Of a stretch of DNA of 64,000 nt, positions 26,786 through 37,946 are shown piece by piece. This stretch comes from Actinotalea caeni (lineage in GTDB: Bacteria; Actinomycetota; Actinomycetes; Actinomycetales; Beutenbergiaceae). Position numbers and translations under genes: made by a program. The notes beneath the pieces were generated by a model. That model did not search any database. It saw only the letters and a list, made by a program, of their open reading frames with translations, and was not told where the DNA came from. How positions within the stretch are numbered: position 1 is the stretch's first letter; every line of letters starts with the position of its first letter. Location: assembly GCF_009733795.1 (NCBI RefSeq), contig NZ_WNXX01000005.1, positions 124,001 to 188,000 of the forward strand, given 5' to 3'.

Positions 26786-27940
26786 TCAGCCAGGGGCGGT
26801 CTCCAGCTCTGCGCGGTACCAGAAGACGTTGTAGGGGTCCCAGATCGACAGCGTGAACCAGAGGGTGCGGCCGTCGTCGCTGACGTAGCGGGGGTTGAGG
26901 TAGGGCCCGTACAGCCCGGGCGTCTCGGCCTGCGTCGTCAGCACGTGCGGGTCGCTCCACGGACCCCAGGGGGTGAGTCCCTCGAACAGGACGGCGTCGC
27001 CGTTGTCGACCATGGTGGTCAGCAGCCACCGCTGCGTCTGCTCGTGGTACATCACCGAGAGCTCGCCGACCGACCGGTCGAGCACCGTGACGGCGTCGCC
27101 CATGTCGGCCGACCACGTCGGGGCGCCGTCGGCGTCGATGCCGGCGAAGTAGGTGTAGGCGTCGACGTCCTCGACCGCCTCGGTCGTCGCCGGCACCCGC
27201 ATCAGCTGCACGCCGCCGAAGCGGCCGGACGGGATGCCCCAGAGGTAGACGTGGTCGGTGCCGCCGTCGTCGACGGTCACCGCGGCGACCTGCACGAAGT
27301 TCCCCTCGCCCGGCCAGCGCGGCGCCTCGAGCACCTCCCATGTCTGCCCGTCGTCGGTGCTGCGGACCAGCCCGGCGTGGTCGGCGTCCCAGCGACCCGG
27401 CTCGCCCCAGAAGGTCACCGACATGTAGTAGAGGTAGATCGCGCCGTCGACGGCGAAGCCGTACGTCGGGATCTTCGTCACCTCGCCGCCGCCGGTGTTG
27501 GGGTGCTTGTCGCCGACGGCGACCTCGGCGGCCAGCCCGACGTCGTCGAGGACCCAGCCGTCGAAGGTCAGGCCGTCGCTCGGGTCGTCGTCGGTCGTGT
27601 AGGCGATGGCGTTGGAGCGCCAGTTGCCGCCGCCGCCCCCGGTCGTGCCGGGGTCACGGGTGCCGAAGGTGTCGCCGAAGACCAGGTAGGTGACGTCGTC
27701 GACGTTGACCATCGAGCCGAGGTCGGTGCCCGCGACGGCGACCGATTCGGTGTCGTTGATCGCTCCCGGGCCGGTGAGCTGCGCGACCTGGGTGACGCCG
27801 CTCACGCCGGTGACGACGAACGGGCGGTCGGTGCCGGTGCTCAGCTCCACACCGTCGCCCCCGCCGCCGGCGCACGAGGCCGCGAGCGCCGTCGCGCCCA
27901 CCGTCGCCAGCACCGCCGTCATCCGTCGCACCGCCCTCAT
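26786..27940 (-). CDS. GH183 (DUF4185) lipoprotein, probable endo-D-arabinanase
   Basis: A 384-residue lipoprotein: signal MTAVLATVGATALAASC with lipobox Cys23, then a five-bladed-propeller-type DUF4185 domain. Conserved acidic motifs GTDLG (71-75) and FGDTFG (88-93) and late blocks LYGPYLNPRYVSDDGRTLW are intact. DUF4185 was reclassified as GH183 because members cleave alpha-D-arabinan internally, the polymer of mycobacterial arabinogalactan and lipoarabinomannan. Being lipid-anchored, it would act outside the membrane and generate oligosaccharides for the importer next to it. Its ATG overlaps the GH172 stop. Confidence 0.85.
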   Translation of the reverse strand: MRAVRRMTAVLATVGATALAASCAGGGGDGVELSTGTDRPFVVTGVSGVTQVAQLTGPGAINDTESVAVAGTDLGSMVNVDDVTYLVFGDTFGTRDPGTTGGGGGNWRSNAIAYTTDDDPSDGLTFDGWVLDDVGLAAEVAVGDKHPNTGGGEVTKIPTYGFAVDGAIYLYYMSVTFWGEPGRWDADHAGLVRSTDDGQTWEVLEAPRWPGEGNFVQVAAVTVDDGGTDHVYLWGIPSGRFGGVQLMRVPATTEAVEDVDAYTYFAGIDADGAPTWSADMGDAVTVLDRSVGELSVMYHEQTQRWLLTTMVDNGDAVLFEGLTPWGPWSDPHVLTTQAETPGLYGPYLNPRYVSDDGRTLWFTLSIWDPYNVFWYRAELETAPG

Positions 27941-29046
27941 GCCAGCCTCGGGAGCCGCTGCTCGACCGGCAGCAGCGTCAGCCCGCGGGCAGGCTCCTCG
28001 GCGTACCAGTACGCGGTGGAGGACAGGTCGTCGCTGCGGCGGTTGTCGTGGCCGTGCTCGATCGTCACCCGGATCGAGGACGTGAACGTGACCGGGTCCT
28101 CGACGTGGAACCGGTACAGCGAGATCTGGCCGGACCAGTTCTCGCCACCGGGCAGCGTGATGCCGTGGTACGGCGCCGCGTAGGCCTGGCTGGGGCACCA
28201 CGCGGTGTTGAAGTAGTCCTCGGTGCCGGTGCCGTGCAGCCGCGGCGGCCACGGCTCGCCGTCGACGAAGATCATGTCGTCGCCCTCGCCGTACCAGTTC
28301 CAGTCGCTGGTGTGGCGCAGGTTGGTGACGTTGAGGACGCACCCGACGTAGTGACCGCGGCCGACGGTGTCGAGGATCGTGTAGTTGCCCTCGCCGCCGA
28401 TGTTGTGACCGCCGAAGAGGAACTCCGGGTTGGTCATCGAGCCCTGCTCGACGCCGTCGGTCGGGTTCTCCCGGTTCCAGCTGGCGTGGAACCGGCCCAG
28501 GCCGGGCTCGAGCTCGGCGAACGCGTCGTAGTCGATGTAGTAGTAGAACGCCATCGCCTCCGACTCGCACTCGCTCGTGAGCTCGAAGCGCGCGCGGGTG
28601 GCGAACGGCATGTGGAAGAAGGAGTTGAAGCCCTTGCCGTCCTCGGGGCTCATCTGCAGCGGCGCCGAGGCGAAGTTGACGCTGCGGGCGTGGCCCACGC
28701 CGAAGAAGTCCCCGAGCGGCACCAGCACGCTGGGCTCGGCGGCGTCGTCCCAGTAGATCCGCAGCACCAGCCGGCGCAGGTAGTCGTGGTCGGCGGTGTC
28801 GGGGCCGGCGGGGCGCAGCGGAGCGACGGTCACCCAGATGTGGTTGACAGAGCCGGCACCGCGGATGTCGGCGAGCGTGACGGTCTCGCCGGGCTGGACG
28901 GTGAGGCGGTCGTCGTTGCCGCCGGTGACGTCCCAGCTCGACACCCGCATCCGACGGTGCTCGCGCAGCCGCGGCAGGTCGCGCAGGCTGCTGCCGTAGC
29001 CGCCGTAGCGGCCGGCGCCGGCGGGCGTCGGGTGGTCGGTCGTCAT
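27937..29046 (-). CDS. GH172 (DUF2961) glycoside hydrolase, cytoplasmic
   Basis: A 369-residue protein of the DUF2961 family, now GH172, whose characterised members are exo-acting alpha-D-arabinofuranosidases or alpha-D-fructofuranosidases. Motifs include GAGSVNHIWVTV, WYGEGDD with Glu254 and GTGTEDYF with Glu276; these two are the likely catalytic pair because the spacing matches characterised members. No signal peptide: an intracellular enzyme releasing free sugar from imported oligosaccharides. Followed by GH183 with an ATGA overlap and preceded by the kinase gene 16 bases upstream. Confidence 0.88.
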   Translation of the reverse strand: MTTDHPTPAGAGRYGGYGSSLRDLPRLREHRRMRVSSWDVTGGNDDRLTVQPGETVTLADIRGAGSVNHIWVTVAPLRPAGPDTADHDYLRRLVLRIYWDDAAEPSVLVPLGDFFGVGHARSVNFASAPLQMSPEDGKGFNSFFHMPFATRARFELTSECESEAMAFYYYIDYDAFAELEPGLGRFHASWNRENPTDGVEQGSMTNPEFLFGGHNIGGEGNYTILDTVGRGHYVGCVLNVTNLRHTSDWNWYGEGDDMIFVDGEPWPPRLHGTGTEDYFNTAWCPSQAYAAPYHGITLPGGENWSGQISLYRFHVEDPVTFTSSIRVTIEHGHDNRRSDDLSSTAYWYAEEPARGLTLLPVEQRLPRLA

Positions 29047-29062
29047 CGGTTCTCTCCTCGTG

Positions 29063-30031
29063 TCATGCCAGTGCGTGGTCGGTGCGGCCGAGCAGGTGGT
29101 CGACCTCGTCGACGCGCGGTGCCGACGGCGCCCCGCCGTGCCGCTGCACGCTGAGCGCCGCGGCGGCGTTGGCGCGCAGCACGGCCTCGCGCAGCGGGTC
29201 GCCGGCCGCGAGCCGGGCGCCGAGGTTGCCGCAGAAGGTGTCGCCGGCGCCGATCGTGTCCACGGCGTCGACCGCCAGCGCGGGTACGTGCTCGGGGGCG
29301 GCGTCCCCCTCGAGCAGCAGCACGCCCTCGGAGCCGAGGGTGACGACGAGGGCGCCGGGGCGGCCCTGCCACCAGGCGGTCGCGACGTCGGCGACCGGGG
29401 TGTCGGCGTCGGCGTGCGCGAGCTGGCGCAGCTCGACCTCGTTGGGCACGAGCACGTCGACCATCGCGAGCAGGTCGGCGGGCAGCTCCTGGTACGGGGC
29501 GGGGTTGAGCACGACGCGGACGCCTGAGCCGTGCGCGATCCGGACCGCGGCGAGCGTCGCGGGCATCGGGAGCTCGAGCTGCACGAGCAGCACGTCGGCG
29601 CCGGCGATCGCACCGGAGGCCGCGGCGACGTCGTGCCGGGTGACGTGCAGGTTCGCGCGCGGCACGATGACGATCGAGTTCTGGCCGCCGTCCTCGACGA
29701 CCGGCAGGCCGACGCCGGTGCCGGAGCCCGCGTCGGCGAGCACGTGGTCGGCCGCGATGCCCTCGGCGTGCAGGAACGCGCGGAACTCCTCGCCGAAGGA
29801 GTCGTCGCCCAGCCGGCCGATGACGCCGACCTCGGCGCCGGCCCGGCGCGCGGCGACGGCCTGGTTGAAGCCCTTGCCGCCGACGAAGGTCTCGAAGCTG
29901 CTGCCGACCACGGTCTCGCCGGGGCCCGGTCGCACCGGGGCGGTGACGACGAGGTCGTACATGAAGGACGCCAGCACGCACACGCGCGGCGCGGCGTCGG
30001 TGGGCGTGGTGCCGGTGGTCGCGGCGCTCAT
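29063..30031 (-). CDS. PfkB/ribokinase-family sugar kinase
   Basis: A 322-residue kinase with both PfkB signatures: GGKGFNQA (51-58) and DTIGAGDTFCGNL with catalytic Asp264 and the anion hole. The N-terminus begins the fold at VCVLASFMYDLVV. It resembles ribokinase/adenosine-kinase-type pentose kinases. Placed between an arabinose-5-phosphate isomerase-like gene (ATGA overlap) and GH172, it is the natural candidate for phosphorylating free D-arabinose (or D-ribose/D-ribulose) at O5. Substrate is inferred, not shown. Confidence 0.9.
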   Translation of the reverse strand: MSAATTGTTPTDAAPRVCVLASFMYDLVVTAPVRPGPGETVVGSSFETFVGGKGFNQAVAARRAGAEVGVIGRLGDDSFGEEFRAFLHAEGIAADHVLADAGSGTGVGLPVVEDGGQNSIVIVPRANLHVTRHDVAAASGAIAGADVLLVQLELPMPATLAAVRIAHGSGVRVVLNPAPYQELPADLLAMVDVLVPNEVELRQLAHADADTPVADVATAWWQGRPGALVVTLGSEGVLLLEGDAAPEHVPALAVDAVDTIGAGDTFCGNLGARLAAGDPLREAVLRANAAAALSVQRHGGAPSAPRVDEVDHLLGRTDHALA

Positions 30032-30642
30032 CGGGCCGCTCCCAGCTGGGCGCCGAGCGAGCCGCCGGGGTGCCGCTGGGCGAAGTCGGCGGGCGTGAAG
30101 CCGCTGAGCGTCATCAGCGCGGCGGCGAGCGCGTCGCCGATCGCGAGCGTGACGGTCGCCGAGGAGGTGGGTGCGAGCCCGAGCGGGTCGGCCTCCCGCT
30201 CGACGCGGATGTCGAGGTGGACGTCGCACAGCAGCGCGAGCGTCGAGGAGGGGTCGCGGGTCATCGCGATCCGGGGCACGCCCCACGCCTGCAGCATCCG
30301 CGCGAAGTGGTTGACCTCGGCGGTCTCGCCGGAGTTGGAGATGAGGATCGCGACGTCGGCGGGGGTCGCCGTCCCCGAGTCGCCGTGCAGCGCCTCGGTG
30401 GCGTGCACGAACTGCGCCGGCGTGCCGGTCGAGGCGAGCGTGGCCGCCATCTTGGCGCCGATGTGCCCCGACTTCCCGAGCCCGGAGACGAGCACGCGCC
30501 CCTGCGCGCGCCGGATCAGCCGCACGGCCTCGGCGAGCTCGGGCGCCACGCGCTCGGCCGCCGCGGACACCGCGTCGGCCTCGATGCGCATCGCCCGCAC
30601 CCCCGCCGACACAGCCGCGACGACGTCGTCCTGCTCGCCCAT
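30028..30642 (-). CDS. KdsD/KpsF-like SIS-domain isomerase
   Basis: A 204-residue SIS protein very like the catalytic half of D-arabinose 5-phosphate isomerase: GLGKSGH (54-60), ASTGTPAQFVHATEALHGD, ILISNSGETAEV, LAPTSSATVTLAIGDALA and DFAQRHPGGSLG. The two CBS domains of KdsD (about 328 residues) are missing, giving a minimal enzyme. KdsD interconverts D-ribulose 5-phosphate and D-arabinose 5-phosphate for Kdo synthesis; a Gram-positive without Kdo would use it in the reverse, catabolic direction. First gene of the operon, with GGAGG before the ATG and two LacI operators upstream. Confidence 0.9.
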   Translation of the reverse strand: MGEQDDVVAAVSAGVRAMRIEADAVSAAAERVAPELAEAVRLIRRAQGRVLVSGLGKSGHIGAKMAATLASTGTPAQFVHATEALHGDSGTATPADVAILISNSGETAEVNHFARMLQAWGVPRIAMTRDPSSTLALLCDVHLDIRVEREADPLGLAPTSSATVTLAIGDALAAALMTLSGFTPADFAQRHPGGSLGAQLGAAR

Positions 30643-30665
30643 GAAGCCTGGTCCTCCTCGACTCA

Positions 30666-30677
30666 GGAATCGATTTC
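30666..30677. promoter_or_regulatory. LacI-family operator (proximal)
   Basis: GGAATCGATTTC contains the perfect palindrome AATCGATT with a central CG, the core of LacI/GalR-family sites. It lies 24 bases upstream of the isomerase ATG, between it and the LacI gene encoded upstream. Confidence 0.6.
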
Positions 30678-30683
30678 TCAGCA

Positions 30684-30699
30684 GAGTAAACGATTACTC
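30684..30699. promoter_or_regulatory. LacI-family operator (distal)
   Basis: GAGTAAACGATTACTC is a 16-bp near-palindrome with the AAnCGnTT core of LacI-family operators. Its centre is 20 bp from the centre of the proximal site, about two helical turns, so two dimers could bind side by side over the operon promoter. Confidence 0.65.
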
Positions 30700-30792
30700 G
30701 CCGGGGGGGAAGCGGGCGGAGGTCACGGTTCGATCACGGCCGCCCCGCCGCCTCCACCTCCCGCCGAGACGACGAGGGCCCGCCCACCCAGG

Positions 30793-31042
30793 TTTCACCG
30801 CACTGTGGAACAGCCGCCACTTTCACCGCACTGTGGAACAGCCGCCACTTTCACCGCACTGTGGAACACGGCCCGGTTTCACCGCGCTTTGGAACAGCCG
30901 CTACTTTCACCGCACTTTGAAACACGGCCCGGTGTCACCGCACTCTGGAACACGGCCCGGGTTTCACCGCACTTCTTGCCGCCGCCATGCTTCACCGCTC
31001 TTGCCGCCGCCGTGCTTCACCGCACGTCCTGCCGCGGGCTCC
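30793..31042. repeat. 28-bp tandem repeat array A
   Basis: Units start at 30793, 30821, 30849, 30877, 30905, 30933 and 30962, i.e. at 28-bp steps (last 29), followed by two degenerate units from 30990 and 31015. Each begins with a conserved core, TTTCACCGCACTNTGGAACA, and ends with eight more variable bases (GCCGCCAC or CGGCCCGG). There are no unique spacers. Confidence 0.9.
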
Positions 31043-31179
31043 ACACACCTCCGGCCACGCCGTGGACGCACCGCCGTCCTCCCGCCCATCCGCGCCGAAC
31101 GATCTCTCGAGCGCGACGTCGCGCCCGTCGTAGCGACTCGCCGTCGCGGCCGTTCCGACGTCGTGTGGCCGCCGTCGCT

Positions 31180-31226
31180 GTTGCAAAGTGCGGTGAAAGC
31201 GGGCGATGTTCCAAAGTGCGGTGAAA
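31180..31226. repeat. two inverted copies of the 28-bp unit
   Basis: GTTGCAAAGTGCGGTGAAA at 31180-31198 and GTTCCAAAGTGCGGTGAAA at 31208-31226 are the core of array A in the opposite orientation, again 28 bp apart. Together with array A they can fold a transcript leaving the LacI gene into a long stem. Confidence 0.9.
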
Positions 31227-31263
31227 GTGAGGGGTGGGCGGGCCCCATCCGACCCGGCCGGGG

Positions 31264-32301
31264 TCAGCGGGGGCGGCGGGGGCCGGCGCTGTGGCGGACG
31301 AGGAGGCGCGGGGTGAGCAGGAGGTGGAGCGCAGGGGCGTCGGGGGCCTGACCGCGCAGCAGCAGCTGCTCGGCCGCCCGCTCCCCCATCTCCTCGACCG
31401 GCTGCGCCACCAGCGTGACGCTGGGGCGGACCATGCGGGTCCAGCGGTCGTCGTCGACCCCGACGAGCGAGATGTCCTCCGGCATCCGCAGCGCGCTCTC
31501 CTGGATCGCGCGGTAGGCGCCCGCGGTCACCGGGCCGTTGGTGGCGAAGATCGCGTCCGGACGGCGGTCCCCCGCCAACAGCTCGCGCACCATCGCCTCG
31601 GCCTCGTCGGCCCTGAGGTCGGAGCGGAGCATGCGGCGGTCGTCGTGCGGGATGCCGGCCTCGTCGAGCGCGTCGAGCGCGCCGCGCAGCCGGTCCTCGG
31701 TGGTGCTGACGCCCGAGGGTCCGGCGAGGCACACGATGTCGCGGTGCCCGAGCTCGAGCAGGTGCTGCGCGGCCATCCGGCCGGCGCGCACGTTGTCGAG
31801 CAGGATCGTGTCGCCCGGGAAGTCGTGCACCCGGCGGTCGACGGCGATCGTCGGGATCCCGGCGGCGAGCAGCGGCGACAGGTCGGACTCCTGCTCCGAC
31901 GTCACCGACACGACGACGCCCGCCATCCGCTGCGCGATCGCGGTGGCGAGGTAGCCCTGCTCGCGCGCGAGCTGCTCGTCGGTGTTGCACAGCATCACCG
32001 AGTGCCCCGACCGCACCGCCACGTGCTCGACCGCCGCCACCAGCGAGGTGAAGAACGGGTTCTGCAGGTCGGAGACGATCGCTGCCCAGACGTCGGTGCG
32101 CTGGCGGCGCAGCGCCCGGCCGTTGGGGTTGGGCACGTAGCCAGAGGCCTTGGCGGCCTCACGGACGCGGCGCGCGAGCTCCGGGTCGACCGTCGAGGCG
32201 CCGTTGAGCACGCGGGAGACCGTCGCGCTCGAGACACCGGCTGCGCGCGCGACATCGGTGATCCGCACCGCGGCGGGTGCCCCCGAAGGTCGCCTGCTCA
32301 C
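31264..32301 (-). CDS. LacI-family regulator of the D-arabinan-type operon
   Basis: A 345-residue regulator: helix-turn-helix ITDVARAAGVSSATVSRVLNG with hinge helix GRALRRQRT, then a periplasmic-binding-type effector domain (FFTSLVAAVEHVAVRSGHS, VVSVTSEQESDL, FATNGPVTAGAYRAI, VGVDDDRWTRMV). It lies directly upstream of the isomerase-kinase-GH-transporter operon and in the same orientation, with two LacI-type operators in the intervening region, so it is almost certainly the operon repressor. The inducer is probably a D-arabinose or its oligosaccharide or phosphate; this is inferred. Confidence 0.93.
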   Translation of the reverse strand: MSRRPSGAPAAVRITDVARAAGVSSATVSRVLNGASTVDPELARRVREAAKASGYVPNPNGRALRRQRTDVWAAIVSDLQNPFFTSLVAAVEHVAVRSGHSVMLCNTDEQLAREQGYLATAIAQRMAGVVVSVTSEQESDLSPLLAAGIPTIAVDRRVHDFPGDTILLDNVRAGRMAAQHLLELGHRDIVCLAGPSGVSTTEDRLRGALDALDEAGIPHDDRRMLRSDLRADEAEAMVRELLAGDRRPDAIFATNGPVTAGAYRAIQESALRMPEDISLVGVDDDRWTRMVRPSVTLVAQPVEEMGERAAEQLLLRGQAPDAPALHLLLTPRLLVRHSAGPRRPR

Positions 32302-32400
32302 GCGGTGATCGTCCCACGGAAGCGCGCTCGCGCACGCGCGGACCGCCGTCGGACCGGCGCTCGGGTCCAGGCACGGCCGCCCGCCACGCGTCTCGCCCGC

Positions 32401-34887
<2,487 letters not shown>

Positions 34888-34920
34888 CCGCCTCACCCCT
34901 CCGTGCACGCCCCCGGACGG

Positions 34921-37812
34921 TCAGCCCGGGACGACGTTGACCAGCCTCGGCGCCCGCACGATCACCTTGCGCACGGCGCGCCCCTCCAGCGCCCGCCTGG
35001 CGCCCGCGGTCGCGAGCGCCAGCTCGGTCAGCTCCTCCTCGCCGATCGACGGCGACACCTCGAGCCGGTCGCGGACCTTGCCGGCGACCTGCACGACGCA
35101 GGTGACGGTCTCCTCGACCAGCAAGGACGCGTCCGCCTCCGGGAACGGCTCGTACGCCAGCGAGCGGGCGTGCCCGAGCCGCGACCACAGCTCCTCGGCG
35201 ATGTGGGGCGCGACCGGCGCGACCATGAGCACGAGCGGCTCGACCGCCTCGCGCGGCACGGCGGGCATCCCCACCAGATGGTTGTTGAGCGTGATCAGCT
35301 TGGCGATCGCGGTGTTGGGGCGCATCGCGGCGTACTCGGTGCGGACGTCGTCGACGGTCCGGGCCACGAGACGGCGGGTCTCGTCGTCGGCCGGGTCGTC
35401 GGTGACGCGCAGCGCACCTGTCTCCTCGTCGACGACGTTGCGCCACAGCCGCTGCAGGAACCGCTGCGCACCGACGACCGCGCGGGTCTCCCACGCGCGC
35501 GACTGGTCCAGCGGACCCATCGACATCTCGTACACGCGGAAGGTGTCGGCGCCGTAGGCGGCGTACATCTCGTCGGGCGTCACCATGTTCTTCAGCGACT
35601 TGCCCATCTTCCCGTACTCGCGGGTGACGGGCTCGCCGCGCCAGGTGAAGACCGGCTCGCCGTCGGGGCCCTCGGAGGTCTCGACCTCCTCGGCGGGGAC
35701 GTACACGCCGCGCGCGTCGGTGTAGGCGTAGGCCTGGATGTAGCCCTGGTTGAACAGTGTGTGGAAGGGCTCGGAGCTGGACACGTGGCCGAGGTCGTAG
35801 AGCACCTTCTGCCAGAACCGTGCGTAGAGCAGGTGCAGCACGGCGTGCTCGACGCCGCCGACGTACAGGTCGACGCCGCCCGTGGCCTCGCCGGGTCGCG
35901 GGCCCATCCAGTACCGGTCGATCTCGGGGTCGACGAGCGCACGGTCGTTGCGCGGGTCCAGGTAGCGCAGCTCGTACCAGCACGAGCCCGCCCAGTTCGG
36001 CATCGTCGAGGTCTCGCGCCGGTAGGTGCGTGGGCCGTCCCCGAGGTCGAGCTCGACCTCGACCCACTCGGGCAGCCGCGACAGCGGCGACTCCGGCTCG
36101 GAGTCGGCGTCCTCGGGGTCGAACGTGCGCGGCGAGTAGTCGGGCACGTCCGGCAGCTCGACCGGCAGCATGCTGTCGGGCAGCACGTGCGGGCGGCCGT
36201 CGGCGTCGTAGACGACCGGGAACGGCTCGCCCCAGTAGCGCTGCCGGCTGAACAGCCAGTCCCGCAGCCGGTAGGTGACGGTGCCCGCGCCGAGCCCCTT
36301 GGCCTCCAGCCACGCGACGATCGCCGTCTTGGCCTCCTCGAGGCCCAGGCCGTCCAGCGAGATCTCGTCGTTGGCGGAGTTGATCGCCGGCCCGTCGCCC
36401 GTGTAGGCCTCGCCCTCCCAGCCCTCGGGCGGCTGCACGGTGCGCACGACCGGCAGCCCGAAGCGGGCGGCGAACTCCCAGTCGCGCTCGTCCTGGGCGG
36501 GCACCGCCATGATCGCGCCGGTGCCGTAGCCCATGAGCACGTAGTCGGCGACGAAGACCGGGATCCGACCGCCCGTGACGGGGTTGACCGCGTGGCTGCC
36601 GGTGAACACACCGGTCTTGTCGCGGCCCTCGGTCTGGCGGTCGAGCTCGGTCTTGCGGGCGGCCGCGCGGCGGTAGGCCTCGACGGCGTCGCGCGGGCTG
36701 TCGTGCCCGCCGCGCCACTCCTCGGGGGTGCCCTCGGGCCAGGCGTCGGCGTCGGCCAGCGCCCCGACCAGCGGGTGCTCGGGCGCCACGACCATGAAGG
36801 TCGCGCCGAACAGCGTGTCGGGGCGGGTGGTGAAGACGGTGAGGTCGCCGGCATCGGTGGCGAACCGGACGTGCGCACCCGAGGAGCGGCCGATCCAGTT
36901 GCGCTGCATCGTCTTGACCTTCTCGGGCCAGTCGATCAGCTCGAGGTCGTCGATCAGCCGGTCGGCGTAGGCGGTGATCCGCAGCATCCACTGCTTGAGG
37001 TTGCGCTGGAACACCGGGAAGTTGCCGCGCTCGCTGCGACCGTCGGCGGTGACCTCCTCGTTCGACAGCACGGTGCCCAGCCCGGGCGCCCAGTTGACCG
37101 GGGAGTCCGACACGTAGGCCAGCCGCAGCGTGGCGAGGTAGTCCTCGCGCTCGCCGGCGTCCAGCGCGTGCCAGTCACGGCCGTCGGGCAGCGTCCGCTC
37201 GCCGGCGTCCAGCTCGGCCACCAGCTCGGCGATCGGGCGCGCACGCCCGGAGCCGCCGTCGGGGCGCGGCGCCGTCTCGTCGTAGAACGACTCGAACAGC
37301 TGCGTGAAGATCCACTGCGTCCAGCGCACGTAGTCGGGGTCGGTGGTGGCGAACGTGCGGCGGTCGTCGTGGGCCAGCCCCAGCCGGCGCAGCTGGGCGC
37401 GCATCGTCGCGATGTTCTGCTCGGTCGTGATGCGCGGGTGCTGCCCGGTCTGCACCGCGTACTGCTCGGCGGGCAGCCCGAACGCGTCGTAGGCCAGCGC
37501 GTGCAGCACGTTCTTGCCCTGCATGCGCTGGAACCGCCCGACGACGTCGGTCGCGATGTAGCCCAGCGGGTGCCCGACGTGCAGCCCCTTGCCGGAGGGG
37601 TAGGGGAACATGTCGAGGACGTAGAACTTCTCCGCCGCGGCGTCACCGGCGAGGTCGCCGGTGGGGTTCGGCGCGTGGAACGTGCCCTCGCGCTGCCAGC
37701 GGTCCTGCCAGCGCAGCTCGATCTGCTCCGCGAGCGCCGCGGTGTACCGGTAGGGCGGCACGTCGGCTGTCGCGTCCTGCGTCGTGGTGGTCTCGCTGCT
37801 GTGGCTCGTCAC
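34921..37812 (-). CDS. leuS: leucyl-tRNA synthetase, actinobacterial Zn-less type
   Basis: A 963-residue complete LeuRS: HVGH (78-81), KMGKS variant of KMSKS (735-739), editing domain with [12 protein letters not shown] and [16 protein letters not shown]. It lacks the zinc Cys pairs ([15 protein letters not shown] in place of the Cys-containing block), the form found in mycobacteria and many actinobacteria, and it has an insertion before the tRNA-binding part. GTG start with GAGGA eight bases upstream. It is the first gene behind the leucine attenuator. Confidence 0.96.
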   Translation of the reverse strand: MTSHSSETTTTQDATADVPPYRYTAALAEQIELRWQDRWQREGTFHAPNPTGDLAGDAAAEKFYVLDMFPYPSGKGLHVGHPLGYIATDVVGRFQRMQGKNVLHALAYDAFGLPAEQYAVQTGQHPRITTEQNIATMRAQLRRLGLAHDDRRTFATTDPDYVRWTQWIFTQLFESFYDETAPRPDGGSGRARPIAELVAELDAGERTLPDGRDWHALDAGEREDYLATLRLAYVSDSPVNWAPGLGTVLSNEEVTADGRSERGNFPVFQRNLKQWMLRITAYADRLIDDLELIDWPEKVKTMQRNWIGRSSGAHVRFATDAGDLTVFTTRPDTLFGATFMVVAPEHPLVGALADADAWPEGTPEEWRGGHDSPRDAVEAYRRAAARKTELDRQTEGRDKTGVFTGSHAVNPVTGGRIPVFVADYVLMGYGTGAIMAVPAQDERDWEFAARFGLPVVRTVQPPEGWEGEAYTGDGPAINSANDEISLDGLGLEEAKTAIVAWLEAKGLGAGTVTYRLRDWLFSRQRYWGEPFPVVYDADGRPHVLPDSMLPVELPDVPDYSPRTFDPEDADSEPESPLSRLPEWVEVELDLGDGPRTYRRETSTMPNWAGSCWYELRYLDPRNDRALVDPEIDRYWMGPRPGEATGGVDLYVGGVEHAVLHLLYARFWQKVLYDLGHVSSSEPFHTLFNQGYIQAYAYTDARGVYVPAEEVETSEGPDGEPVFTWRGEPVTREYGKMGKSLKNMVTPDEMYAAYGADTFRVYEMSMGPLDQSRAWETRAVVGAQRFLQRLWRNVVDEETGALRVTDDPADDETRRLVARTVDDVRTEYAAMRPNTAIAKLITLNNHLVGMPAVPREAVEPLVLMVAPVAPHIAEELWSRLGHARSLAYEPFPEADASLLVEETVTCVVQVAGKVRDRLEVSPSIGEEELTELALATAGARRALEGRAVRKVIVRAPRLVNVVPG

Positions 37813-37858
37813 GTCGGTCCTCGTGTGTGGCGCTCGTCGTCAGGTGGCTCCCGGGCAC

Positions 37859-37882
37859 AAAAAAGCCCCTCGGGCGAGGGGC
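37859..37882 (-). terminator. intrinsic terminator in the leuS leader
   Basis: Read on the minus strand, GCCCCTCG / CGAGGGGC forms an eight-bp stem (37865-37882) directly followed by six T (37864-37859). This is the best T-run terminator in the window, and it stands 47 bases before the leuS start, not after a gene: an attenuator. Confidence 0.88.
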
Positions 37883-37883
37883 G

Positions 37884-37913
37884 GCCGCGGCGGAGAAGGT
37901 GTCTCGCCGCGGC
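37884..37913 (-). promoter_or_regulatory. upstream leader hairpin of leuS attenuator
   Basis: GCCGCGGCG pairs perfectly with CGCCGCGGC over a loop of about 12 bases, beginning at the last base of the leader-peptide stop codon. A six-base GGCGAG in its 5' arm region can also pair with CTCGCC in the terminator, which would break the terminator. Ribosome position on the leader peptide could decide between the two folds; the exact mechanism is inference. Confidence 0.6.
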
Positions 37914-37939
37914 TAGGTAAGGAGCAGCCTGGAGCGCAT
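37913..37939 (-). CDS. leuS leader peptide (8 residues)
   Basis: Minus-strand ATG CGC TCC AGG CTG CTC CTT ACC TAG encodes MRSRLLLT. Three consecutive Leu codons, including CTT, a rare codon in this high-GC genome, sit just before the stop and the leader hairpins. The -10-like TAGCAT lies seven bases upstream, so the leader is probably translated leaderless. An in-frame ATG three codons earlier (MTP) overlaps the -10 and is less likely. This is the expected design of a leucine-starvation sensor. Confidence 0.75.
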   Translation of the reverse strand: MRSRLLLT

Positions 37940-37946
37940 GGGGGTC

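Larger units (their letters stand above)
30643..31263. other. 621-base non-coding region with operators and repeats
   Basis: No gene is supported on either strand. It contains the two LacI operators next to the isomerase start, a forward 28-bp tandem array (30793-31042), about 140 bases of ordinary GC-rich sequence, and two inverted copies of the same unit (31180-31226) just before the end of the LacI gene. Confidence 0.7.

Noticed and set aside
30793-31042. CRISPR array
   Set aside because: Whole 28-bp units repeat with no unique spacers of 30 bp or so, and there are no cas genes nearby.
32302-32400. tRNA or small RNA between leuS and LacI
   Set aside because: Only 99 bases of GC-rich sequence; no cloverleaf or conserved stem could be drawn by eye.
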